Shown in pieces: positions 39,244 through 52,978 of a DNA stretch of 64,000 nucleotides. Under the pieces are notes generated by a model. It was not told the DNA's origin and searched no databases. It was given only the letters and a program-made list of their open reading frames with translations. This stretch comes from Latrodectus hesperus. Taxonomy: Eukaryota; Arthropoda; Arachnida; Araneae; Theridiidae. A program made the translations under genes and the position numbers. The DNA is taken from contig JAJQOW010000023.1 of the NCBI GenBank assembly GCA_037975125.1, positions 62,001 through 126,000 of the forward strand, written 5' to 3'. Position 1 is the first letter of the stretch. Every line of letters begins with the position of its first letter.

Positions 39244-40210
39244 AATTATATATATTTTTGATTTTTTCCTTTTTTATATTTTATTATTAGATTTTAAAAT
39301 TATATACACACCTACTTTTGTTTTCTAAATTTTTAATGTTGCTTGAGTTTTAACAAAAAGTAATTAAATATTTAGAAAAAAATTTTTTTGCAAAGATCTT
39401 ACTCTTGGAGAAGCATATCCATTTTTGGACCTTGCGCCATAAAACCCAACCAACCTACAAACCTCTGATAAGATCAAGAAAAATACAAACCAGGTCAATT
39501 TTTTCACCAAATTAGAATTATTTGATATAACATATATCAGGTAAAAACATAGTGCTGTCAAATCTCAAATTGCCTCAATAAGTTAATTAATGTGCCAATG
39601 AAAACAAAATTTTGAAGTTTGAAAGAAGGCAATCATTTAGGTTGACCTTTAATTTTCTGTGTTACATCCCATCAACGGGAAGATATTTGGCTGTATAGAA
39701 CAGGCATAGACATTCTCAACATTTCAGTCTGTTTTTTTCAATAACGGGTTTTACTATTTCTTCTGAATTACGCAATATAATGTTGGAATAACAAGGGAAA
39801 ATAAAATTAAAGGTTAGGTTGGTTATTGCAGAATAATTCTTTCAGAATTTTTTTCTTATTAAGGCCACTAATCTCTTCAGAATTTCAGATCATGGTCAAC
39901 TGATGAGATCCACATCGAAATAGGTACCCTCTGTATGCTTCACCACCAACAGCCGGGGAATGTAGATCATAGGAAAGCTTAATGTACATAAGCCTGCTCA
40001 ACAAAACTATCTTCGGCTCGATCAAATATTAAGCAATTACCTTATGAAAAAAAACTGACTTTTAAACTTTGAGAACTATTGGTTCTCTTTGGAGAAAAAT
40101 GAAAGTAAGTAAAGTTAGATAATTTACGAACTCGTCTAGAATTTTAAATCAGAATAAACTTTTTAACACATGTTAAAATTCTTACTCTGTATAAATATAA
40201 GAGAAGATTT

Positions 40211-40540
40211 TTAATGTTGGCGTAAGCAGGGCATTAGTCTTAAGATTCAAAAGAATACAGATATTGCAATTACTAATTTAGAAATCGATTAATTAATGAA
40301 ATTTTTAAAAATTTAAGTTGTCCTTGTGTTGATTTAAAGTAACTATAAAGTGGATCTTTTTTCTTATTTTTTTCATTTCGCTTTTTCTTCTGTTCTACAG
40401 TCAACGTAGTAATGGCTTGAATCAATAGAAAACGGTTTCTTAAACCGATGCTTTGATCTTTGTATAAGAAATCGTTTTATTAGCAAAATGAACTTCGGCA
40501 ATATTCTCAGACATTTGATGGTGAACTTCGCCTGGTTTGC
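40211..40540 (+). repeat. Dispersed repeat R5, copy b (short form)
   Basis: Shares the blocks listed for the 26.6-kb copy in the same orientation, without its extra middle segment. Confidence 0.75.
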
Positions 40541-40559
40541 AGCCACATGAAGAATGTGA

Positions 40560-43390
40560 TTTGAATGCAGGCAGCAAATTCGTCGACAAATCGGATTTAT
40601 AACGCCGTCTCAATACAATGTCTTAATTAACAATGCGTGACGTAGATGAAATATTGTCTGACATCAAGAATATTTTAAACCAATGAAAATTATGATAAAA
40701 TGATGTAATCATGATCTTAACTGGAACGAAAGAATCAGTCACTTTATGATTAAAAATTAAAAAACATTAATTTTATACATGGATATATAATTCCAAGAAC
40801 TTGTCTCAAAATATTACAATGAATAATTTACTAATATTTCATTTAATATGTATATCAAACTTAACTTAACCAATTTTAATATATGATTATATCATAGTGT
40901 AAAAGTAAATTAATCAATATTGCCATTATCAATCTTTAAATTAAACTATCGGCTTTACAGACTTATAAGTAACTCTGGTATCTCCAAGTGTCTAAATTAT
41001 GAGATTCACTTCCTTGAAGTACAAAAGGTTTCCTACATATTTCTACCTGCTAATAAAGTTAAAGAAATGTTTCTCAATTTTAAACAAAATGTAAAATAAG
41101 CACTGAATTATGAACTACTGTTCACTGTGCCATATTTTGAAATAATACTATTGCAAAGCCAACTTATGATACACGTATCTTTCTGAATATATGAATATTT
41201 GATATTCAGGAAAATACGTTTAATAAAGTTGGAAAGCACAATAATATAAAAGATTCAAATGAAAAATAAACAAATAAGTCCAGCCACTACTCAATACATA
41301 TGGTAATGAATTGTTGTTACACATCAACAAATACAAACAAATTTTATTTTCTTCTTCAAAGAGGCCGAAAGGAGAAAAAGTCTAGAAACGCTGCTTAGTT
41401 AGACTGTTTTAAATACGTTAAAGAAAATTAGCATGAGTTCTGAGTTCAATTTTAACTATTCTTCAGTATTTTTGCGGTTAAGTTTTTTTTTTTTTAAATT
41501 TTACTGATTAGTTTTCATACCTTACAGTTGATGCTAAGCTATGAATAATTAAAACTGTTAATTGTACATTTTTAACTAAGCTTTTTTCCTTTTTGCAAAG
41601 TTTTTCCGGCCAGGTATATCTTTGTTTGATTACTTAAAGGCCACCTAATTAGTTTGCTATTCTTTAGTAATACATGCGGAAAGCCAATACAAAGGCTGGC
41701 TTAAGCCACCCTTTCTAAAAATTGTAAATATCTTATAACCAACAGAGCTATAATCCCCGAAGCAAAAGTTTCAGTTTAATAATTGATTTCTCAGAAGAAA
41801 ATGTTTTTCCCTCGTTTTTAATAAGTTTCTTTTGGAAAATTTTCCACATCGGAGAAAAATAGACGAAAAAACTGATATGAATTTTTTTCTAGGTTTATAT
41901 CCTTGAGATATGTTAATATTTACTAATATACAATAAGAGATTTTTTTAGAAAGTCATACTCCATCAATGTTTAAGTACCTTCAGCTGTTACGGTCTTTGT
42001 CTTAACAGCTATTGATAAGAAATTCCTGAATTTTTACTTTAATTATCATCAAAATTCTAATATATACCATGCTAAAGAATAAGAATTGGCTTTCAGAAGT
42101 TTTAACTTTTATCTTGAATGTATATATATATATGATTTTTATCAACCATCTAAAATAACCAGAATGGTAAAGAAGCAATCATTATTCAGGTGACTATTAT
42201 CAGCACCGTGGTTTGACAAATTCTATCATGTTATCTGAAGTGGCTTGAGGATTGATAAAACAATAATAACCACCAAGGTCACCTTCTTTTCTGAAGATGA
42301 GATCTGAAGTGACCTGCGAAGTGGTGTAGTTATCCTTATTCAGAGGACTTCTGTTAGAACTGTGTCCATGTGCATCCTTCGACAAAGTCAATGATATTTC
42401 TCAGACTATCAATGGAATATCACGAATTTCTTCATGTATAAAGATTATATTTTTTAATTAATCTAAATATTGTATATGCTTTTTTTTAGTAAACGGATTT
42501 AAAAGGGAAGTCACAAGCTTGGAAACTGAAAAAAACTGTGTACTATCTTCGTTACAAAAATAATAAGTGCATATGTCTGCAAGTTGCTATTTTTGAAACT
42601 TTCATTCGATACCAAGTTTCCATATTGTCTACAAAGGTTCTGTTATGGTATTTTCTATTATAAGTGCTTTTGCTTTCATTTGTATGTGTGTATTAATCTA
42701 TTTATACGATGATGTAATACTTAAAACGTGTCTTATCTGGTTTGTGACCCATAAAAGTTTAATATTTTAATTCACTAAATTTAGCTTCAGTTACCAAAGA
42801 AATATGGATGAAGCCTGAATATCATATGTTACTGTGTAACAATTAACACAGCAAATAAATGTATTTAAATAATAAATTTGTTGCAAAGTAGAAAATTTTT
42901 AGCACCAGAGTAATTGATGTATTTAATTCTGTGACTGTAAGTGATTCTTAAAAGTTTTTGAAATATAGCAAGTGGGAAAACAAATTTTATTATTTTTTAT
43001 AAAGAGTATTGTTTTATTTTTAAAGTTTAATCTACAAAAGCAATGTCATTCATTTCTATAACATATCTTACAATATAAGTTTGAAATGTATTTTTAAGCA
43101 TTTTAATTTATTTTGCATAGCATATTTATCGAACTGAAAAGCTTTATTTGGAAGACAAATTTTGCATGTTAATTTATTGCCATATCTAAAGTGAATAACA
43201 ATTAAATATTTTTAAATTAAAAAAAATTGAATATTCAATTAGATTTCTAAGCAATTTTTAGATTAACATTTTCCCTTGATTATATATTTTGAATGGTACA
43301 CAGTTTTAAGATCGTTGCCTTCATCCTAATGTATATGTGTGCTTCTTGAGTATGTAAATATATGTCATAACTATGCTTATGATTATGATG
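40560..43390. other. AT-rich intergenic DNA, no gene seen
   Basis: One less AT-rich patch at 42180-42395 contains partly repeated GAAGTG and ACCT strings but no recognisable product. Confidence 0.4.
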
Positions 43391-43396
43391 TAGTCA

Positions 43397-43496
<100 letters not shown>

Positions 43497-43799
43497 CTAT
43501 AGCATCAGTGGAAATGGTGAGAAAATAAGGTGTAAATCATAAAATAAAGACTGACAACACAATATAGCTTTTTGAGTTTTTTATTTTTCATCTTTGATAC
43601 ATAAACAAGTGGGTGATATTTCAGTGAATGGCCCACATAGAGGTCTAAGGTTCTAGAACAGAACACCATTGGCCACAGCATTAGCCAATCATTTGGAGGC
43701 GTGAAATTTCTTTATACAAGGACATCCAATTAGATGAAATGATGAAACTGTCTTTCTTTTTGAGCTGATATGTGACTACAATAGTAGACGCCTTCTACT

Positions 43800-43970
43800 A
43801 TTACACTCTAAAAATCACTAGGTAAAAAAATGGCGAATGGAGGGAAGGGGTTAGGTCACGTGACTCGTGTGAAATATTCGGGAACGGAAAGGGAAGTGCT
43901 TGTAAAAGTTCTTTCTCAAGCATAAAAAATATTCGTATTTGTTTCCACGTATTTGAGGTATGTATTAAAG
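43800..43970 (+). promoter_or_regulatory. Candidate regulatory element with palindromic E-box
   Basis: GTCACGTGAC at 43856-43865 is a perfect 10-bp palindrome containing the CACGTG E-box. It sits in a GC-richer, purine-rich patch (GGAGGGAAGGGG, GGGAACGGAAAGGGAAG). About 100 bp downstream, TTTGAG|GTATGT near 43966 could be a splice donor, so a short noncoding first exon is possible. No coding exon follows that I can recognise. Confidence 0.3.
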
Positions 43971-45059
43971 CATTGTAGTATCTGTGAAAATGTTTTCTTA
44001 TGTGAGAAAGAAAACTTTAGATCTTCTTTCATTTTACATTTAAAAACTAATGAAATAAACTGTGGTTTGTAACAAAGAAAATGCAATCAGATGGAAAAAT
44101 AACTTTTTGTTCCTTCATTTCTAATATTTTATTACAACAATTATTGCCTACTTAATTCTTTTTAATGGAAACATCAAATTTATATTTTTATTTTGTATGA
44201 CTTACATAAAATTTAGTATTTTTATATCTTTAAATTTTTTATTCTTTGCTATTATCTCCCTCTAATTTACTTTGGTTAGTTTATTTAGAAAAAAAAAATT
44301 CACAAAGTGGGCATATCAAGTTATAGCATGCAGTGTGTTAAATATTTTCTTGACAATATTTTCGATTTATCAAAATTTCTCGTGTTTTGTAAACGTTTTT
44401 CTAATTGTTATAATATGTTTTTACACTGCAATAAACCTTCTGTATGACTATTAAAATGTTTATATGATGAAATATTGCAGGTATTGCAAATGTGATGATT
44501 GCTGTGATAATGGCTATAAAAACAAAAGAATAATTTGTAATGCGAAATATTCTCACTTTTTTAAAACTGTGTTGTGAAAGTTTTTTAGTTCGGTTATAAC
44601 TATGTTAAAAAATAAACAGCTGAGAGAATTTCAAAATAAGTTATCATTATCATTTTAAAGAAAGTTTTAAAAAGAGACAAATTTGGAGTTGGTTAAAATA
44701 ATTGTATTTTCTATATATATATCACATAAACTATATATAAATATATTATATTACATATTTTACTTAATTTGATAGTTGGATTTTAATGCTAAACATTTTC
44801 ATGGAAATTTCTTTATTAAAAGAATTAAACTACTAAAAATTTAACTTATGTGAAAAAGAGGTTTATGAAAACAGATATTTTTTTCCATTTGAAAGTTCAT
44901 TGTGACTTTCACTTCTGTTTTCGTGTGGTGACAAAATGAAATATTAAAAATTTAATTCTTTAATCTTATGATTTTTAAAATTTCAAGGTTAAGATAGTAA
45001 AAAAAATCTGTCAAAATTTAATACAAGAATAACCAATTTTCCCGAATATTTTATATTTA

Positions 45060-45450
45060 ATGACAATACATGGAGAGGAATATTTATTTTTACCCTTTTC
45101 AAAAAGCCGAAATTTGGCGACACTGAGCATCGCTGAGCAGAAAGGGTGAGAAGAGATTTGGCGACAAGAGTCCCTCTCATCCTTTCTGCCGGCATTTCAC
45201 GCCAAATAAACATGATGTACATAATTTGTCCATTATGCCCTCCTGCGAAGATGGCCTTAAAAAGGTTTTAAAGTTATAGCCATGCTCCTAAAGCGCATTT
45301 TCCCTTCAGAAAACAGCTGGTTTTCGCTTTTCTCCAGGCAGAAAGGGTAAAAAAGTCATTCTTCAAGAAACATTTCTGATGCAAAAAAGAGCGAAAGTAT
45401 CTCACGTCTATGCCATGGAGATTTATCATTCGGTGATCTGCGTGTTTATA
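45060..45450. promoter_or_regulatory. GC-richer noncoding island, candidate cis-regulatory element
   Basis: Composition is distinctly richer than its flanks. It holds repeated CAGAAAGGGT strings (near 45137 and 45340), AACAGCTGG (an E-box) near 45313 and GTTATAGCCATG near 45273. The frames crossing it are short and have no known domain. It is about 7.5 kb from the onecut 3' exon on its downstream side. Confidence 0.35.
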
Positions 45451-47079
45451 GATATTTTATATATATATTCTGCTTTTTTTCCACTATATATCTCAAAATG
45501 AAATCTCTCACTCAAGTGTAATTTTCGGTCTTCGTAAATGGGGTTTTTTAATATTAAAAATTTACTTGATAGTATATGTTAATAATGTTTTAAGATAGGC
45601 AGTTTCTTGTTTACATTTGTCTTGTTTGAATCAATATTTTAACTATCATTGTTTAAAATAATTTTCTGTAAATTTTCGCATCATATTCGTTAGATAATTC
45701 GCTTCATCTTTTTATTCAAGAAAACGAATTTTTTTTCCAATTAGTTGAAAAATATTTTTTGATAATTTTATAATATTTTTTTAACATTAACTCAGTTTAG
45801 ACCGATTATAAATTAAAAATACAATAGAAAATCATTTCATATATTGTAACGAAAAAATTAAAATTTTGTAGAAAAGAATGGTATATAATGCACATTATTT
45901 TTAAAAAATTGATTTTGAAAACTGTGTTCGTGTGATTACGCTTTCTAGAAAACTGTTCGTGAATAGGTATAATTACTGTGTTTACATTCTTATCTGCTAA
46001 TGAACAAATGAATTGCTGAGTATTAGTATAATTTGGATGCCTTTTTTAGCATTTTATTTTCTTCTAAAAAAGAAAAAAATTCAGATTCTATTTATGTTTT
46101 TCTTTTGATTAAACTATTTCTTTTTGGTGAAATCTGTTTCATAAGAATAATTTAAAGAAAACTTGGGGTAATTAGCATTTGAGAAATTATAGTATGATTT
46201 TGCAATGTCAGCTAATAAAAGAATTTCATTATAAAGTTTATGGATTTTTTGTTACAGAATTGATGAAATAGCTTGCATGCTAATGATGAATAATCTTAGT
46301 TTATTTCACTTCAATGATTTTCTAAAAATTTTAATCAAAATATTTGCCATAAGAATTTTATTTAAAAGAATAATTTTTCATTTTCATTTCAAATGATTGC
46401 CAAACTAAAGAAAAAATTGAAATTCTTCTAATGACTTGGTTAAGATTATACATAATATAATTGAAAATATATTGCCCTAATTTACAAAATTAGAAAAACA
46501 ACAAATTAACAGTAATAAAAGATTCTTTTTTTACTACAAAATTTAATTTATAGAAATTAAGAAACACAATGCATTATAAAATTCCTCAAAAAATAAACAT
46601 TTAAAGATGATAATAAGATAACACACACACAGAGTTATCCATTTAGCATTTTTTTCTTTGTTGTGTTTAATATTTTAAATTGACACCATTTTCTCTAATA
46701 AGGATTCTATGGCTGCTGCATTGACACTCTAGAAGTTTTCATCCTCAACGATTAACAGTCAACTATGTATTTGGTACTATTTCACATATTAATATAAGCT
46801 TTGTTCCTAAAATTATTTTGAATGAAGCAATAATATTTTCAATCAGCTATTTCTTTGAAGTTTATGAAAAGCAAAAAATTGGGATACTGATAGTTTTCAT
46901 TATTTTTTTTCTAAAAGAAAATCCATAGAAAAGCTTTCACTATAATTTCGCGTATCTAAACGTCTATTTTATACAATTATTTCGTCACTCTGATTATAGA
47001 CATGATATTCATTGTTATCAAAATTCATTATCAGTATAACAAATGAAAACAAAATAATATAAAAAAAATGGAATTGGGA

Positions 47080-47900
47080 GGAATACGTTTGTTCTCAACG
47101 ACACCAACCTGGAGACAATAGTGCTTCGTACTTGGGGCAGAAATCTCTTTAAAAAGCGACGAGATCTCATGGAACGCGGAGAGACAGAGAAGGGTTTTGG
47201 GAATGAAAGGAAGAACAAGGGGCGAGACAGGGGCAGGGGCGCAGCCAGCGGCAGGGGCTTGGCGATGACAGTTCCCGGTTTTAAGAACATCCGATGTTAT
47301 TCAATTTTTCCCCCTGCCCCGGACACGTGCAAAACGCGGGGGCCTTCTAAAAGCTGTTGTCCGGAATAATGCGGGAATATATATACCAGGGAAATAAGAT
47401 AGAGTTTTCGGGGACCTCGAAGCGCCCTCTCTCTCTCCCCTTTCCCGCACGAGAAGGGGGGTTTGGTGTGGGTGGCGGTTCACTGTGTGCAGGTGGAGGC
47501 TTAATTAACTCAGCTTCATGCTCAGGGCTAATTTCGGAGACTTTGTGCATAATTAACGAGCACCAGTTTGAAATGCTTCAATGCTCTTTGGATAGGGATG
47601 CTGTACCCAGTGATAAATATGGCGAAAACTGCAATTAACTGGCAAACCTTCCCCCACCCCCTTGCCCACGCATCTACTTCCTACTTTTGGCCCTTCAACC
47701 TTGTTCTGATCTCTTTTCCATCCTCCACTAGTTCTTACTTCCACAAGTTCTATTCCCTTTTCTTTCCGCACCATGTCTGCTGAGGGTGAATGCAACAAGT
47801 TTTTCTCATGCACACCAGAATCCCTCCCCTGATGATGGCTATCGGCTTTCCTTTGAAACCTTTTGGAGAACTTGATCAGGGCCGCAGCCTGACCAACAGC
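47080..47900. promoter_or_regulatory. GC-rich noncoding island, candidate cis-regulatory element
   Basis: One of the most GC-rich blocks of the window, with GGGGCAGGGGCGCAGCC, GACACGTGC and GCGGGGGCC. Near 47500-47555 two TAATTAAC motifs (one in TTAATTAACTC, one in CATAATTAACGAG) flank GGGCTAATTTCGG, an arrangement suited to homeodomain factors. Several overlapping frames exist on both strands but are low-complexity, Arg/Gly/Pro-rich and mutually contradictory, so I do not call them genes. Confidence 0.4.
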
Positions 47901-47999
47901 AGTCAAAAAATCCCTTAAAAGTACAGTTGTAGTTACTCAGAATTATGCTAATAGTGGCTATGACCACAAGCACTGTAAGCATTCGAGAAAAATCCAATC

Positions 48000-48625
48000 G
48001 AGATGACTATTCTATTTTATTTTGCCATGAACGAAATCACTTAGAAACTTTTGTACTGATTCTGTAACCAGGCTAATAGAGTACAAAATGAGGTGTTGGA
48101 CTAATTCATAATTATCAATGACTGATCCTTTTATGCTAATTATCTTTCGTGTTCAATATTTTATGGGATTCAATTGCAAGGACTTTGAGATCGCTAACGG
48201 AAATAAAATCTAGCTGAAGTTAACTTACCATGAGCAAAAGTAAACTCAGAAACCTTTGTATTGACTTTGTAACTAAGCTAACAGAGTACAAAATGAGATG
48301 TGCGACTAATCTTCATTATTATGTATAATTGATTCATAACTCATCATTCCATATTAAACGGTAATTATTTTTTAAGTTTATAGTTTTCTTGGGATTCAGG
48401 TGCATAGACTTTAAGATAACTAGTCGAAGTTTCTTTGCATTGAAAAAAAATAAACTAAGGAACTTTTGTATATTGATTTTATAACTAAGGTTATAGAGTA
48501 CAAAATTAGGTGCATGACTAATGTCCTTAACTATTTAATTGCATTCTAATAATTATCTTTTATACTTAATTTTCTTTATATTCAATTGTGTAAAGACCTT
48601 GAGGTAAGTAACTGGAGTAAAACAT
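48000..48625. repeat. Three diverged tandem repeats of about 205-210 bp
   Basis: The motif AGAAACTTTTGTA, then a GATT or GACT stretch, then AGAGTACAAAATGAG and GACTAAT recurs starting near 48041, 48246 and 48455. A second shared block, TGGGATTCAATTGCAAGGAC or similar and then CTTTGAGAT, follows in each unit. Divergence is substantial, so this is an old array. No open frame spans it. Confidence 0.75.
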
Positions 48626-49184
48626 ATAGTTTTCACAAGTAGATATTCTTCAATAAATTATTTATTCGAGTTGTTTTCATTTTACCATAAACTAAAAAGG
48701 ACAGTGTTTAAAATATTTACAATGATCAAGAGCTGAAAGTCAGGAAGTTTAAAACTAATTACAGAAAATCTATCAATTGCAAAATGGTACTAATAATTGA
48801 TTTTACAAAATTAAAAATTATATTTAAAGAACAATGAGTTATGTATCAAAAAATTTTCTTTCCGATTATTATTTATATTTTTATATCCTATTCCTGATAA
48901 TATAAAACTGTTTGAGATAAGATATAACTCTTAACTAAAAAAATATAACTTAATCAAAAATATTTAGTTATTTCATTTTTATATTTGCAATTCAATTATA
49001 AGCCAATGATAATTTTTCTCCAGTTAAGAAATAGAAATAAAGTTTTCACCTTTTGTTTTGGCAGTTTTTGCCTAATTAGATAATTATAACCCAATATCAA
49101 CATGGATACTTTCTATACTTTTTAACTGTGTAAGTATTACTTTTGCAAGGTTTACTCAGCCTTTCATCCTTTTAGTGGGTCGAT

Positions 49185-49350
49185 TAACTGAGCACCAAGC
49201 ATGCTTGGGAACTAAACACTGGGGGTCTTACGTTAGGCTGACCACCTAATTGGGACATATGCTTCGCACCCCAGGGCCCTCGGTCATGAAAACAGTTATG
49301 GGCACTGTAGGCCTTGGCCCACATGGGCTGTCGTGCCATGGAGTTTAGTT
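49185..49350 (+). repeat. Dispersed repeat R4, copy b
   Basis: This is the better preserved copy of the 18.2-kb repeat: AACTAAACACTGGGGGTC, TTAGGCTGACCACC, GCACCCCAGGGCCCTC, TATGGGCACTGTAGGCC. It is GC-richer than the flanks and has no ORF. Confidence 0.7.
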
Positions 49351-50233
49351 TAGTTAAGTATTACTTTTGAAAATATGTAATCTCTATTTCCCAACTCCAA
49401 AAATGTGCACCTAATATTTATATATATATATATTAAGAAACATGCATTTGCATTTGCTCCAAAAAGCATTATAAATATTAATTTGCATTTTCTTAATTAC
49501 AAACCAGTCATAAATTAAGCTTCAATATTGAAAACAATTTTGCATGTATCTATGGAATTAATTTATTTCTTTTTAACTTCTGAAGAGTAAAATTTGTTTT
49601 GTTTCATTTTTTCCATTGAGTTTTTTATTATAATTAATTATGAAATGAAGCATTAAAATTAGAAACCTATTGTTAGCATGTTTTATAATTTAGCATTCAA
49701 TTTAAGAAATATGTAAACATGTGAAGCTTTTAAAAAATAAAATCTCATTGAATGACAAAAATATTTAAATTTAAAATTTATCAATATTTTTGGTTCAATG
49801 TTTATATTTTTATTCAAGTTTCAAGTAAAATGAGAATACTTTGTTTTTAGGTATGCATCAGCATAAAATTAATATAATAACACAGAGTATATGATTTTTC
49901 CTATCCTTGTAATTCTTTCATGCTATTTTTTACTTTACAATAAAATTCTTACATATTTAAAACAAAAATTGTAATTTGATTTATATTAAAATTTATCGTT
50001 CAAATGAGGCAACCAATTTTTTTTAGAAATTATAATTTAAAGTCAAATCCTTATTAAAATGATAGTTCTTAATTATCATTTTAATAACATAATTTTCAGA
50101 TTTATTACTTTATGAAAAGTAAGTAGCAAAAAAGAAATGAAGTTTATGTACATTAATAAATTTAAATTTTAGCTTTAATTTTATCTAAGCTTGTATAAAA
50201 AATGAGATTTAGGTGTTCAATGGTTCAATGATC

Positions 50234-50362
<129 letters not shown>

Positions 50363-50369
50363 TTTATAG

Positions 50370-52590
50370 AAGTTTAATAAAACAAATATCATTTGATTGA
50401 ATGTGATATTTCTTCTCCCTTCAGCTACTGTAATGTAACTTCCAACTAGATTAAACTTATTTAAATTTCTTTTTAAATCAGCTTTTTTACATTTAATTGC
50501 CAAATAGAAAATTTATTTCATTACTTTTATAATAATACGACACATTCTGACTAGTAAATATACAATTATTCAAATCTTTGTGTCACGCTAGAAGTTTGAT
50601 TGTAATGGATAATAAAATATTTTCTTAAATGAAAAATCCACATAAAAACAATAACAGCATTAATTTGCTTTTTCACAACATGCAAACCAACAATTTTAAA
50701 TTTAAATAATTTAAATCTAACATTTGAACATTTTAAAGGAATGTAAAAAAAATCACCACAGATGCAGTATTATTTCTTAATTTTCAATCTTCTCAGTTTA
50801 TCGAATTTGATAATCCTTTCCTCCATTAGAGCATAATGCAATAGTTTCTTAAATTGGCATAGTGGCTGGTTTCTGGTGACTTTTTCGCATAATTTTGGCT
50901 ACAATTTTTGTCACCATTGCCAAAAAAAAGAAATAACACTACATTTGTTGAAAAAAATGAATACATATATCTATACATAATTTTTTGATGATCACAATAT
51001 CTAACATTAAAACATTCAATACTTTTTTACCCAAAAAAGAAAAAAAGCAAACAGATATGCATGTGAAATACCTAAAATTTTGCCGATGGTGAAATAACAG
51101 TTTAAAATTGCAAGAAACTTGCTTGTTGCAAATTCATGTGCCGTATATATTAACAATTTTTGAGTGCAGCAATTAGTGATTTAAAATCAAAAGTATCATG
51201 GTAAAAGACGCCTGAGCAGATAACAAAACTTGAGTAAACTTTCGAAACCAGGCATAGCTCTATTCGCAGAACACTCTGTAGATATTGAAAACACACAACA
51301 GTACAATCTACAGTAGAGATAGTCATCTGAAATGAATCTACATGAAACTATACAGGATTTTATAAATAATACTGTACAATTTTTTCTTTCGTCAGCTTCA
51401 CATGAAGCGCTCGTGAAAGGAAATATATATATTTATATTTTTTTTTTCTCAAACAGTAGTTTGAGCTCACTATGTGATTATAGACTTTCTGGTATGATGT
51501 TTTTACATGAAATTTTCATCTTGAAATTAAGTCGAAACCATTCACTATCTTGTTCGTAATTTGCTCGTAAATAAGTTTGTAAAAAATGCTTACAAGGGAA
51601 ATCTTCTTTGAGACTAGTATATGTAAAAATAAATATACAATAAATGCATGTTCACAAAAATAAACGTAATAAATAAGTAAATAAAATACATAAATAATTA
51701 TTTGTAAAATAGATAACTGTCGTTAAAATTGAAAGCTCATGAAATGTAATAATAACACACTCTTCAATGAGTTGTATTAAAATAAATAATGAAATTTGAT
51801 TTTATAATCACAATAAATTAGAAATTTTACTCACTTCATAAATTCAGTAAGTGAAAATAAGTAAATATATGGTATAGTATAAATATAAAAATTTATATAA
51901 ATAAATTTTATATATCACATAAATAATAAGACAAAACAATAGTGTGCTATTTATATATTACACAAATAAGAATACTGAACAATCTATATTAATAATCTAT
52001 CTTATTTTGTAAAACGTTATTTGATTTCGTTAAAACAAAAACCATTCCAAAAATCAATTTTTCTGGAATTGTTAAAGACAAATTATTGAAAGAACTTAAA
52101 AAAAGTAAAATCATCGTATAAGAAATTCATTAGATATAAAATAGAAAAAAAATATCACAGAAACATAAATACTGTCTTTTAAACATTTGAAATAATTGAA
52201 AAATGGTAATTTGTTTTCTTACAAAAAATTCTGATAGTTTTTGAAATCGACGCCATATTGATTAAAGTGAAGGTTCCTTTTCTTTGGCTGATCCAATGTT
52301 CGCCAAATCAGGCTTAGCCCTCTAGTGCTATAGAACCGCTTCTCTAAAGCGACGTATATTCTAGTGTATTCTACGCCTATTTTTCGCAGTTTTGATGCGT
52401 ATAATACTGTATGTTGATTCCTGGGTAGATTAGATTGGTCACGTGTTGCTCTGCGCATGCTTGCTGGTTGTGGACAAATAGGACTGGATTTCAGACTCAT
52501 CACATTTTTAGTGAAATCGTGCGATGCACAATTTTTATAACTTACAAAAAATTATAGATTTTATAAAACTTGTGGCGTCTTTTACTGTCA
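50370..52590. other. AT-rich DNA downstream of onecut, no gene seen
   Basis: The right part may be onecut 3' UTR if a distal poly(A) site is used. No coding homology was seen. A less AT-rich block at 52240-52510 has no recognised content. Confidence 0.4.
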
Positions 52591-52597
52591 GAAATAC

Positions 52598-52608
52598 TTT
52601 ATTTTATT
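52598..52608 (-). terminator. Candidate onecut polyadenylation signals
   Basis: Two overlapping AATAAA hexamers on the minus strand, about 370 nt after the onecut stop codon. This is plausible for a short 3' UTR isoform. Confidence 0.35.
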
Positions 52609-52978
52609 CATAGTTTAAAATAAAGTCAATTAACTCATCAACTATGAAATTTTTGCTTAAAGAATATATTCACTTAACAAAATAACAATGCAATAAAAAT
52701 CACCAGACAGTTGAATTTCCTTTCGCCAGAAATAAATTCCACTAAAAGTAATGTGACGAATCCCAATATCATAAGAGTCCCAAAACTAAGCATCGTTATC
52801 AAGGCGCATTCACACAGCAACGTCTCTTGCGCATGCGTGATTGCTCACAGGCCAAATCAATAACCGGCGATGAAATGAGGAGCTCGTCAGCACATCACCA
52901 TCCCGATGTGAAGAGCCTAGTTGAGATAGGGTCAGAAGAAGGCCATCGTTCACAGCAAGGGTTGGGCAACCCCTGCAG

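Noticed and set aside
44272..44454. Hydrophobic 60-codon frame resembling a membrane protein
   Set aside because: Non-ATG start, and hydrophobic frames are expected by chance in AT-rich DNA; no homology.
47018..47906. Several overlapping frames on both strands, Arg/Gly/Pro-rich
   Set aside because: Long only because the region is GC-rich; mutually exclusive, low-complexity and without known domains or splice support.
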